Part shown: positions 25,771 through 34,307 of the stretch, piece by piece
Position numbering within the stretch: the first letter of the stretch is position 1
Layout of the letters: each line of letters opens with the position of its first letter
Assembly (NCBI RefSeq): GCF_900103505.1
Contig: NZ_FNIA01000004.1
Location: forward strand, 1-64,000
Direction of reading: 5' to 3'
Length of the DNA stretch: 64,000 nt
From: Haloarchaeobius iranensis
Lineage (GTDB): Archaea; Halobacteriota; Halobacteria; Halobacteriales; Natrialbaceae
The notes under the pieces: generated by a model
The model's input: only the letters and a program-made list of their open reading frames with translations
What the model was told of the DNA's origin: nothing
The model's database searches: none
Position numbers and translations under genes: made by a program

Positions 25771-26876
25771 ACGGACGAGCCCTCCGAACGACCCTCGTCG
25801 TGCTCTGTGCGGTCTGGCTCGTCGCCGCACCGTTCGCGGGTGGCGGGGTGGCCGCCCAGGCGGCAGCGACGGGCGACTCGGCCGACGTGGCCGTCTGCGA
25901 CTCGGTCGAGTCCAGCGGGACGGTCGCGGTTGCGACGGTCCCGGGCAGCGACGAGCCACTCCGGGACGACCGCGCGCTGTACGCGGGCACGAGGCTCACG
26001 ATACGCCTCTGTGACGCCGACGGCGTGGTCACGCCGTACGGGGAGAGCGGGGCCTGGTTCCTCGCAGCCTGGGACGGCTACGAGATACAGAACACGACCG
26101 ACTCGAGCGTCACCATCCGACTGACCGAGGGCTACGGGCAGCTCACGGTGGCGTCGCAGGTCCGGCCGACCGGGAAGGCCGAAACCGGGCCGACGGTCAC
26201 CGAACCCACGCCGAACGTCGTCCAGCCGGCGTTCGGTGATGGGACGCTGTTCGTCCCGACTGCAGACGCCGTCGGGACCTACGGCGAGCACGAGGCCAGC
26301 TACCGGACGGCGCTGAACGAGACGGCGGCGACCACCGACCGTCTCGAGTCGCTCTCGTCTGCCGTGAACGGTAGCGGCCTGACAGACACACGGGCGACGA
26401 ACGCGACGGAGACGCTCCGGGCGCTCGCCGCGGCGACGAACGCGACCGACCGGACCGGCGGCGAGTACCGCTCGTACCTGTTCCGGGTGGCCGCCGAGTC
26501 GCCGACGCCGGGGGTCGCCGTCGACGCCATCGACGCCTCCCGAGAGCGCGAGGATACGGTCGAGCAGGACGCCGCCGGCGCGGTCGAGAGCTACGAGTCG
26601 GCGCTCGACGCCCGGGCGAGCGACGCCCGCTCGACGGTCAAGACGAACCTCCTCGTGGGGCTGGTCGGCGGACTGCTGGTCGGAGTCGTCCTGGGCGGGG
26701 TCGTACCCTACGTGGCGGCGTCGAGCACCGAGGGCCGCATCCGGGTCGACTCCTCCGCGGAGTACAGCCGGAAGGCGCAGTGGCTCCCGGTCGGCGTCGG
26801 CGTCCTCGTCCTGCTGGCGACGGTCGGGCTGCTGGTTGCGACGGACGGGCTTTCGATACTTACGGTGATACTATGA
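25767..26876 (+). CDS. Secreted/membrane protein with extracellular domain and two membrane helices
   Basis: 369 residues. A Sec signal peptide (about 1-30), a beta-rich extracellular part (about 36-170) and a helical segment (about 172-290) carrying several N-glycosylation sequons (NTT, NET, NGS, NAT). These are followed by two membrane helices (about 294-316 and 340-358) joined by a cytoplasmic loop. Unknown family. The 4-bp ATGA overlaps on both sides show tight coupling with its neighbours. Confidence 0.7.
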   Translation: MNGRALRTTLVVLCAVWLVAAPFAGGGVAAQAAATGDSADVAVCDSVESSGTVAVATVPGSDEPLRDDRALYAGTRLTIRLCDADGVVTPYGESGAWFLAAWDGYEIQNTTDSSVTIRLTEGYGQLTVASQVRPTGKAETGPTVTEPTPNVVQPAFGDGTLFVPTADAVGTYGEHEASYRTALNETAATTDRLESLSSAVNGSGLTDTRATNATETLRALAAATNATDRTGGEYRSYLFRVAAESPTPGVAVDAIDASREREDTVEQDAAGAVESYESALDARASDARSTVKTNLLVGLVGGLLVGVVLGGVVPYVAASSTEGRIRVDSSAEYSRKAQWLPVGVGVLVLLATVGLLVATDGLSILTVIL

Positions 26877-28999
26877 AAGGACAGACTCGCGCCGCGCTCG
26901 GAATCGGCGCACTGACGGTACTGTTGGCCGCGGTGGGGGCCGGACTGTTCGTGTTCGCGGGCACGCAAATCGGCGTCTACTTCGTGGTCGCTGGCATCCC
27001 GGTCGTCCTGCTGTTGGTGGCCGTCGCGTACGTCCGCGGCGTCCTCAGCGGCGAGGACAACACGGGGCAGTACGTGGAACAGCGCACGAAACAGGTCGGC
27101 GAGTCGCTGCGGGACTTCTGGCGGTCGCTCTCGACCATCGAGGAGTCCTACCCCCGGTTCGACGCGGGCACGTTGCGCTCCCGGGCGGACTCGCTCGTCT
27201 CGGACTACGAGGCACAGGGGGGCGAGTTCGACCGGAGCTCCGGCTCGTTCAGCGTCGGCAAGGGCGCATCGAGCGGCGAACTGCAGGAGCTCGAACGCAT
27301 CGACGCGGAGGTGACGACGCTCGCCGCCGACCGCGACGACCAGCTGTACGACTTCGTCCGCGACGAACTCGACGCGCTGCACGGCGACTTGCTCGCGCTT
27401 GCGGACGCCGACATCGCGTCCGACCCGGTCGCGCCGCCCGAGCCCCCGACCCCGGACGAGGGGGCACCCAGCGGGCTCGCGTACTGGGAGGCCGTCGGGG
27501 AGGACCTGGCGGAGTACCGGACCGAGGCCGACGCGACCGTCGACGAGGCCATCGCTCGCGTCCGGGACATCCAGCGGAACGCGACCGACACCTACGACGA
27601 GGCCGCCGTCGACCGACACCTCGAGGACGCCGAGGCGGACCGCCGCGACGGCGAGTACGGCCACGCAGTCGACGCGGTCCTCGAGGCCCGGGCTACCCTC
27701 GAGAGCGAGCTCTCGGGCTCGTTCGACAAGGACCGCGAGGACCTCGACGCGTTCGTCGACACCATCCTCGACTCCGGGGCCGAGCAGTACGTCGACGCCG
27801 AGCTGTTCGACCAGGTGCGGTCGGTCCAGCGCGAGCTCGACGCGCTCGACTCGGCGCTCGACGTCGGCTCCCTGAGCGAGCATCGACAGACCGTCAGGAC
27901 GGCGGCCCTCGACATCGTCTCGGCCCTCCAGCGCGAGGTCGACCGTCACGTGGAGCGCCTCGCGGGCGAGGACCTGCCCGCAGGCTACTACAGCCGTCCG
28001 GCCGTCGCCGACGAGGACCACGGCGACGAACTGCGCGCAATCGGCCCCGTCCGCGAGCTCGACCGCGAGTGGGCGAGCGTTGTGGCCGACCTCGTCGACG
28101 CCGTCGGCACGGTGAAGACCAAGGCCACGGTCGTCGAGGCGTACGGCGACGTCAGCGAGACCATCGAACAGGAGCTCCGGCGGAACGGCAGCGTCACCGC
28201 GGACGACCTCCCGGTGCGAAACGCCGGCCAGTTCTTCGGGCTCTACTTCCGTCGCAACCCCGACGTGGAGTTCGACCCCGACGAACCCGCGCTCCACCGC
28301 GGTGACGTTGAGACGTACACCGTCGACGTGACCGTCTCCTACGACGAGGGCAGCGAGGCCAAGCGGCGAGCGACGGTGATGCTCGACGGCGGCGAGTACG
28401 ACGGCCGCGAGGTCGTCGAGACCCACCTCGTCGGCACCGCCACGTTCGCCGACGTGCCCTTCGGTGAGTACGACCTCGTCGTCGCGCCCGGCGAGGACGA
28501 CTACGGTCGCGTCGAACGGAGCGTCACCGTCGAGGGCGACAGCGACCTCTCGGTCGACCTCGAACCCGTCACGCTGGTCGAGCAGCTCGTCGGCGACCGC
28601 CGGGACGAGATCGCAGAGCACGTCACCGAGTTCGGGCCGCGGCTCCGCGACCGCTTCGACGAGGAGGGCTATCTCAGCACGGAGATGGCGTTCCCCATCA
28701 CCGACGACTTCGTGCCCGGCCTGCTCGCCGAGTGGGCCGACCGGGAGGGGTACACCGTCACCCGCACCGACGACGGCACCGTCATCGTCTACGACGACTC
28801 GCAGCTCTCCCAGGAGATCATGAACGTCATCCAGTACAACCTCGACGAGGGGGATCGACTCAGTTACGAACGCATCCGGTCGCAGTACCTGTCGGTGCCG
28901 GTCCCGAACCCCGTCATCGAGGAGCTCGCCGCGTCGACCGGCCTGTCGGTGGAGACGACGCCGGACAGCCTGCTGAAGCCCGCCGGAGGTGAGGCCTGA
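26873..28999 (+). CDS. Membrane-anchored coiled-coil protein with Ig-like domain (tubulin cluster)
   Basis: 708 residues. Two membrane helices at about 7-28 and 33-54 are followed by a cytoplasmic body of long acidic helices (about 60-450, a coiled coil with a Pro-rich break near 180-195). A beta-sandwich-like domain is at about 475-565 (carboxypeptidase-regulatory-like: GTATFADVPFGEYDLVVAPG), with a C-terminal alpha/beta domain at about 570-700. No enzyme motif. The layout parallels the protein at 18514. The stop overlaps the start of tubulin 3 by 1 bp, so it is probably the membrane scaffold of that GTPase. Confidence 0.75.
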   Translation: MKGQTRAALGIGALTVLLAAVGAGLFVFAGTQIGVYFVVAGIPVVLLLVAVAYVRGVLSGEDNTGQYVEQRTKQVGESLRDFWRSLSTIEESYPRFDAGTLRSRADSLVSDYEAQGGEFDRSSGSFSVGKGASSGELQELERIDAEVTTLAADRDDQLYDFVRDELDALHGDLLALADADIASDPVAPPEPPTPDEGAPSGLAYWEAVGEDLAEYRTEADATVDEAIARVRDIQRNATDTYDEAAVDRHLEDAEADRRDGEYGHAVDAVLEARATLESELSGSFDKDREDLDAFVDTILDSGAEQYVDAELFDQVRSVQRELDALDSALDVGSLSEHRQTVRTAALDIVSALQREVDRHVERLAGEDLPAGYYSRPAVADEDHGDELRAIGPVRELDREWASVVADLVDAVGTVKTKATVVEAYGDVSETIEQELRRNGSVTADDLPVRNAGQFFGLYFRRNPDVEFDPDEPALHRGDVETYTVDVTVSYDEGSEAKRRATVMLDGGEYDGREVVETHLVGTATFADVPFGEYDLVVAPGEDDYGRVERSVTVEGDSDLSVDLEPVTLVEQLVGDRRDEIAEHVTEFGPRLRDRFDEEGYLSTEMAFPITDDFVPGLLAEWADREGYTVTRTDDGTVIVYDDSQLSQEIMNVIQYNLDEGDRLSYERIRSQYLSVPVPNPVIEELAASTGLSVETTPDSLLKPAGGEA

Positions 29000-30198
29000 T
29001 GTCGCGCGGCCAGTTCACGCGGTGGGCCGTCATCGCCTCCGGCGAGGGCGGCGGTCGCATCGCCTCGCAGTTCTTCAACCGGGCGGAGAACCCCGGCATC
29101 GAGGACCGCATCCTCGTGATGAACACGAACCGGAACGACATCCGGAACACCATCGACCGCATCGACGCGAGCATCACCGACACCGGCGACATCGGGGAGA
29201 ACCACGCGCTCGAGTTCGGCGACAAGCAGGGCGCGGGGAACTCCTACTACTACGGTCGGCAGGCCGCAGAGCAGGACCTCGACCGCATCACGAGCCACAT
29301 CAAGCAGACGTTCACCACGGCGGACGCGTTCCTCTACGTCGCCACGCTCGGCGGCGGAACCGGCAACGGCTCCATCCCGTTCGTCGTCGACCAGTTCAAG
29401 CAGGGGCTCACCGTCAGCGAGAGCGAGCCCTGGATGGACAGCGTCATCCACGTCGCGATGGCGGTCTGGCCGTACTACTGGGAGCCCGACCAGCGGCACT
29501 TCAACGCGGTGTCCGGGCTCTCCCGCCTCCTCAGGAACCGCGACGGCGGGCAGAACGCCGACATGGTGATGCTCGCGGCGAACTCGCACCTCGACGCCGA
29601 GAACGGGAGCGACTACGACCGCGTGAACGAACTCATCATCGAGGCGGTCGACCTGATGATCGGTGCGGGCCGGGAGACCCACGGCGTCATCGACGTCGAG
29701 GACCTGGTGACCATCCCGCGCCAGTACGGCTCCTACCACTTCACGCCGGCCGTCGCCACGGAGATGAACGGCGACATCTACGAGCTGGAGTACATGTTCG
29801 ACAAGGCGGCGGAGAACCCGTTCGTCCCGTTGGACGTCGCCACCTCCCAGATCGTCTTCCCGGTCGTCCGCGCGCCGGAGAGCATGATCGACAACGGCGA
29901 CATCACCGAGCCGGAGGTGTACCAGGCGTTCAACCAGTGGCAGAACAAGCACGACCTCAGCGTCGCCGGGCAGGCGAGCCTGACGCCCAAACGCGGTCGC
30001 GGGTCGGACGTCGACGTGCTCCTCCTGTTGGGCGGGTTCGACCTGAGCCCGCTGTTGAACCACTCGATGGAGCAGTACGAGCAGGTCCGGGACAACCTGG
30101 CCCGCGGGAACACCGCGGGGGCGGAGGGACTGACCGAGCGCGAGGTGCAGGCGGTGCTCGACAACCTCGCCGACTATCGCGACCAGAACGAGGGGTAG
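28999..30198 (+). CDS. Tubulin/FtsZ-superfamily GTPase 3
   Basis: 399 residues, the most compact of the three. GTP-binding elements are all visible: T1 IASGEGGGRIASQF (12-25), T2 LVMNTNRNDI (39-48), T3 DKQGAGNSYYYGRQ (75-88), T4 ATLGGGTGNGSIP (115-127) and T6 MLAANSHLDA (191-200). T2 with MNTN and T3 with GAGN are close to FtsZ, and the signature motif is intact. The C-terminal third has no FtsZ-like interaction tail. It is expected to be cytoplasmic and polymer-forming, possibly co-assembling with the two other tubulins of the locus. Confidence 0.88.
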   Translation: MSRGQFTRWAVIASGEGGGRIASQFFNRAENPGIEDRILVMNTNRNDIRNTIDRIDASITDTGDIGENHALEFGDKQGAGNSYYYGRQAAEQDLDRITSHIKQTFTTADAFLYVATLGGGTGNGSIPFVVDQFKQGLTVSESEPWMDSVIHVAMAVWPYYWEPDQRHFNAVSGLSRLLRNRDGGQNADMVMLAANSHLDAENGSDYDRVNELIIEAVDLMIGAGRETHGVIDVEDLVTIPRQYGSYHFTPAVATEMNGDIYELEYMFDKAAENPFVPLDVATSQIVFPVVRAPESMIDNGDITEPEVYQAFNQWQNKHDLSVAGQASLTPKRGRGSDVDVLLLLGGFDLSPLLNHSMEQYEQVRDNLARGNTAGAEGLTEREVQAVLDNLADYRDQNEG

Positions 30199-30200
30199 TC

Positions 30201-33200
30201 ATGTCGTGGGGAACTCGCGCGACGGCACTGCTCGCACTCGCGGTCCTCGTCGCCACGGTGGCCGGCGTCGGGGCGGCAGCGACGGCAGCGGACGGCACGA
30301 CCGCCGCGGAGGCGTCGGTCTCCGTCGAACGGACGGGCCCGGAGACGCTCGACGTGACCGTCGAGTTCGAGAACGGCACGGAGAACCTCTCGACGGTCAC
30401 GCTCGCTATCGCGGGCGCTGACGGCACCGCCGAGGCGAACGTGAGCGAGACCGCCGACGGGGACTGGGAGGCCGAACTCGGGGTCACAGACCTCGTCAGC
30501 GCGTCCGAGACCGCCCCGCTCGGCGGCGCGACGGTCGAGGTCAGCGCCGATAACGCGACGCTCGGCGAGGACACGGCCGACCTCCGGTACGCCTCCCTGG
30601 ACGGGACGGCGGCGCGGTTCGAGGACGGCGCGGTCCACCTCACGCCCGTCGACGTTCGCGGCTTCGCCACCACCGCACCCGTCCCGGTGAGCGTCGGTGA
30701 CGCGACGGTGAACGCGAGCTACGATGCCGAGGCCGGCGCGCTGGTGCTCGACGCCGACGCGCTCGGGGGCCTCGACCGGGCCTCACTGTTCGAGGACCGG
30801 CAGCTCCGCGTCGCGCCCGACGAGGGCGTGACGGCGACGCCGACCTCGGTGAACCTGCGTGCCGCCGCCGAGGCGGCCAGCGAACTCGTCGCGAGCGGCG
30901 ACGGCGTCGCCATCTCAAACCCGCTCCTGTCGGTGCTCGACGCGGGGACGTACCACCTCGAGCTGACGACCGAGTCGCCCGACGGGCAGTTCGCCGGCCC
31001 GGTCGAACCGACCGACGCCGGCGTCGAACTCCCCCGGGCCGCACTCGCCGCGAACGTCACCGCGACGCTCTCGGTGGGTGACGCCGACGGTCCGCGGCTC
31101 CTCGACTCGTGGACGAGCCGGTACGCGAGCGAGTCCGTGGACGTGTACGTGAACGGGAGTCGCTTCGAGACGACGGTCGACGACGTGACCGAAGTGTTCG
31201 TCGCAACCGGTGACGACGTCACCAGCCTCGCGGTCAGCACCGAGAACGGCACCTACATGACGAACGGGACCCTGCCCGTCGACAGGCCGGTCCTGCTCGT
31301 CGCCGGCAACGACACCGTCTCCGGTCACACGGTCGAAGGACAGTTCGGGGCCGGCACCGGACAAGACGAGGAGCAGGGGCAGGAGGGGACCGCCAGCGAA
31401 GCGCCCGCCACGACCAATGGCCAAGGGGCGACGAACACGACGAACTCGTCGGCCGGTGGTATCGACATCGCGGGGCTGCAGTACAACGTCCTGACCATCC
31501 TCACGCTCGTCGGGGCACCGGTGTTGTTCGGAATACTGGTCGCGCTTCTCGTTCATTTCCTCATTGGGCCGACGGGCGTGTATCCGAAGACGCTCCGGGC
31601 GGGAACGTTCCTCATCGTCGCGGGCGGATTGCTGGGGGTGGTCGTAGATATCGGACTCGGTGCCTTCCTCCTGCAGCCACCGACGTACATCGATTACTGG
31701 CAGCCGGCACTGGTGGGCTGGGTGTTCGGAGCGGCCGCCTGCTGGGTACCGGCGTACGGGCTCGCGACCAGCGGAGCCGGCGCGGGTGGCGGTACCACGA
31801 CGACCCCGGACCCGGTCGACGTGACGGTCACGCTCGTCGACGGCAACGGGCACCGCATCCGGGAGGGAGCGAACGTCGTCGCCAAGCCGACCCGGGGAAC
31901 CGGCTCGAAGACCACGAAGGCGACCGAGTCCGGCAAGGTCGACCTGTCGCTGCTCCCCGGCGGCTGGCAGCTCACCGCGGCGGTCGGCACCCAGCAGCAG
32001 ACCGACCGGCTCGAGGTCGAGGACGGGAGGCAGACCGGCGAGCAGGCGCAGCTTGCCTTCCCGCGACCGGGGGTGACGGTGACGATAACCGACAAGCAGG
32101 ACGGGGAGCCGATTCCCGGCGCCCGCGTCACGGTCGAACCGGACGAGGGCGACACGAAGACGGACGACACCGGCCGGAACGGTCGCGCCGGCGTCACCCT
32201 GCCGTACGCCGCGTCCAGCGCGACGGTGCACGTCGACCACCCGAAGTACCACGCCGCGAGCAACGACCGCACGCTGGCGGACGACGGCCCGCTCGAACTG
32301 AACGTCGGGCTGGGCCGGCAGACGGGGCGGCTGTCGGTGACCGCGGAGGTCGACGGCGTCGCGACCGAGGGACTGCCGGTCTCCATCGGTCCCGCCGGCG
32401 ACGACCGCTACCGCGTCGACGAGCGGCAGGGGTCGCGCCGGACGGACGAGCGCGGTCGGGTCAGAGCCTCCGACGTGTTCGTGGGCGACTACGTCGTCGG
32501 GCTGGACGTGGCCGGCTCGCAGTCGGACCTGTTCCGGACCCGGTCGACGGAGGTCGCAGTCCGCGAGGACGAGCCGACGAAGGTCACCGTCCAGGCGTCG
32601 TTCGAGTGGACGGTGCCACAGGCGACGCGGGACCGCATCCGCCGGCTCAGGCGCGAGGTCGACGGCCTCTCCGAGCAGTCGGGGCGGGACACGGCGTTCC
32701 CCGGCTACTACGGGAGCGTCGTCGACCGTCTGCTCGACCTGGTCGAGGGGCTCCCGCAGTACGGCCACCTGTTCGCGACCGGTGAACACCGACCCGACGA
32801 CGTGGCCGACGCGCTGCTCGACGCGGCCGAGGACGGCATCTCGCGGGTGAACACGGCGATGACCACGAAGCGCAACGTCGACATGTTCGCCGCGTGCGCC
32901 GACATGCCCAGCGTCGACCCCCGGTGGGACGGCGACGAACTCACCCACGAGACGTACTTCGACTACGTCGATGCGGACGTCGACAGCGACCTGACGGGGC
33001 GGATCGAGCGGACCCGGGCGCGCATCGACGACGAACGGGCGGACCTGACCGAGGTGGAGCCGACGACCGAGATGTGGGAGCACGCCAGGGAGCTGTTCCA
33101 GGAGACGAGACGCGAGCGCGAACCGCTCGCGAAGGCGGCCCGTGCACTCCTCGTCGCCGGGCTGCTGGACGCGGTCGAGCACAGCTTCGACCGGCGAGAG

Positions 33201-33233
33201 CTGCGGGAACGGATGAAGCGGACGGTGTTCTGA
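30201..33233 (+). CDS. Large transmembrane protein with extracellular and cytoplasmic Ig-like domains
   Basis: 1010 residues. The signal peptide (1-29) is followed by an extracellular region of about 400 residues with many N-x-S/T sites and a Thr/Asn/Gln-rich stalk. Three membrane helices lie at about 430-455, 465-487 and 500-522. On the cytoplasmic side are three beta-sandwich segments of carboxypeptidase-regulatory type (about 535-610, 615-690 and 695-790; e.g. DGEPIPGARVTVEPDEGDTK), then about 220 residues of helix. The topology would link cytoplasmic tubulins to the outside. It starts 2 bp after tubulin 3. I do not recognise it as a named family. Confidence 0.75.
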   Translation: MSWGTRATALLALAVLVATVAGVGAAATAADGTTAAEASVSVERTGPETLDVTVEFENGTENLSTVTLAIAGADGTAEANVSETADGDWEAELGVTDLVSASETAPLGGATVEVSADNATLGEDTADLRYASLDGTAARFEDGAVHLTPVDVRGFATTAPVPVSVGDATVNASYDAEAGALVLDADALGGLDRASLFEDRQLRVAPDEGVTATPTSVNLRAAAEAASELVASGDGVAISNPLLSVLDAGTYHLELTTESPDGQFAGPVEPTDAGVELPRAALAANVTATLSVGDADGPRLLDSWTSRYASESVDVYVNGSRFETTVDDVTEVFVATGDDVTSLAVSTENGTYMTNGTLPVDRPVLLVAGNDTVSGHTVEGQFGAGTGQDEEQGQEGTASEAPATTNGQGATNTTNSSAGGIDIAGLQYNVLTILTLVGAPVLFGILVALLVHFLIGPTGVYPKTLRAGTFLIVAGGLLGVVVDIGLGAFLLQPPTYIDYWQPALVGWVFGAAACWVPAYGLATSGAGAGGGTTTTPDPVDVTVTLVDGNGHRIREGANVVAKPTRGTGSKTTKATESGKVDLSLLPGGWQLTAAVGTQQQTDRLEVEDGRQTGEQAQLAFPRPGVTVTITDKQDGEPIPGARVTVEPDEGDTKTDDTGRNGRAGVTLPYAASSATVHVDHPKYHAASNDRTLADDGPLELNVGLGRQTGRLSVTAEVDGVATEGLPVSIGPAGDDRYRVDERQGSRRTDERGRVRASDVFVGDYVVGLDVAGSQSDLFRTRSTEVAVREDEPTKVTVQASFEWTVPQATRDRIRRLRREVDGLSEQSGRDTAFPGYYGSVVDRLLDLVEGLPQYGHLFATGEHRPDDVADALLDAAEDGISRVNTAMTTKRNVDMFAACADMPSVDPRWDGDELTHETYFDYVDADVDSDLTGRIERTRARIDDERADLTEVEPTTEMWEHARELFQETRREREPLAKAARALLVAGLLDAVEHSFDRRELRERMKRTVF

Positions 33234-33236
33234 TAG

Positions 33237-34307
33237 ATGGATGGACTGAAACTCCTCGTCGGGCTGGTCGTGTTGGCGTCCGTGACCGCGTCGCCGGCTG
33301 TCGCCGCGAGCGCTGGTGGGACACCCGGCGCATCGGCGACGACCGGTGACGCGGCCGTGACGACGACCCAACAGCCCGACACGACGGTCGGACAGGCACG
33401 GAGTGACCAGCCGCCGGAGACGGCCGACGAGTACCTCGCGGCGTTCAACGAGCTGTCGGGGACGCCGGCGTTCGAGCAGTACACCGAGTTCGAGACCATC
33501 CGGTCGCTCGCGGTCTCGAAGCTCCAGGTCGTCGAGTTCGACGACGAGACGGAGCGCGAGATGGCGACCGTACTGACGCTGCTCCGGTCGTTCAACGAGA
33601 GCTACACCGCGGCCGAGAACGGCTCCGTCCAGGCGAGCCTGGAGGCCGCGAACGGGACCGCACAGCAGGTGCAGGCGCTCGAGGAGCAGGGGCTCACGTA
33701 CGCGCCGCTGGCCGACCTCGCGCTCAGCCGGTTCTACGAGAACCAGGGGGACGCACTGCTCCAGTCGGCATCGGCCGTGACGGCGACGCCCGAGAAGCTC
33801 CGGTTGCTCGAGCAGGCAGCGACGGCATTCCGTGCGGCCGGTGCCTCCCAGAAGTTCTCGCAGGTGAACCTGCGGGTCGAGGAGCTGCGCAACCAGTACG
33901 AGCGCGACGTGGCGCGGATGAACACCGCCGAGCAGCGCGCGACCAGCTTCCTCGAGAGCTGCTCGTCCTGTGACGGCGTGAGCGCGGTGGCGAGCGGCGA
34001 ACTGTTCGGGACGTTCGCGCTGTATCTGGAGTCGGGCGGCACGCTCGCGGATGTCCGCGACGCCGAAGAGCGCGCGACCGAGAACGCGCTCTCGGACCGG
34101 CAGAGTCAGCTTGCCGGTCTGCGAAGTGATATCTCGTCGGCGCGGACGACGCTCGCACTCGCCAGCACCGCGTTGCTGGTCGGGTACGGCGCACTCGTCG
34201 CGCTGTTCGCGATGCTGGTGACCCACCGGCTCGTCGTCTGGCGGCGGACGGTCGACGCGGCGAACGTCGGCGACATCGTGGTCCTCCAGGGTGGTCACGA
34301 TGCGTAG
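33237..34307 (+). CDS. Secreted helical protein with C-terminal membrane anchor
   Basis: 356 residues: signal peptide (about 1-24), Thr/Gln-rich linker to about 60, helical repeat-like body (about 62-300; Ala-rich helices such as LRLLEQAATAFRAAGASQKF suggest TPR-like packing), a CSSC pair near residue 241-244 that could form a disulfide, and one membrane helix (about 303-330) with a short basic tail. The body is therefore extracellular. It overlaps the next gene by 8 bp. Unknown family. Confidence 0.7.
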   Translation: MDGLKLLVGLVVLASVTASPAVAASAGGTPGASATTGDAAVTTTQQPDTTVGQARSDQPPETADEYLAAFNELSGTPAFEQYTEFETIRSLAVSKLQVVEFDDETEREMATVLTLLRSFNESYTAAENGSVQASLEAANGTAQQVQALEEQGLTYAPLADLALSRFYENQGDALLQSASAVTATPEKLRLLEQAATAFRAAGASQKFSQVNLRVEELRNQYERDVARMNTAEQRATSFLESCSSCDGVSAVASGELFGTFALYLESGGTLADVRDAEERATENALSDRQSQLAGLRSDISSARTTLALASTALLVGYGALVALFAMLVTHRLVVWRRTVDAANVGDIVVLQGGHDA

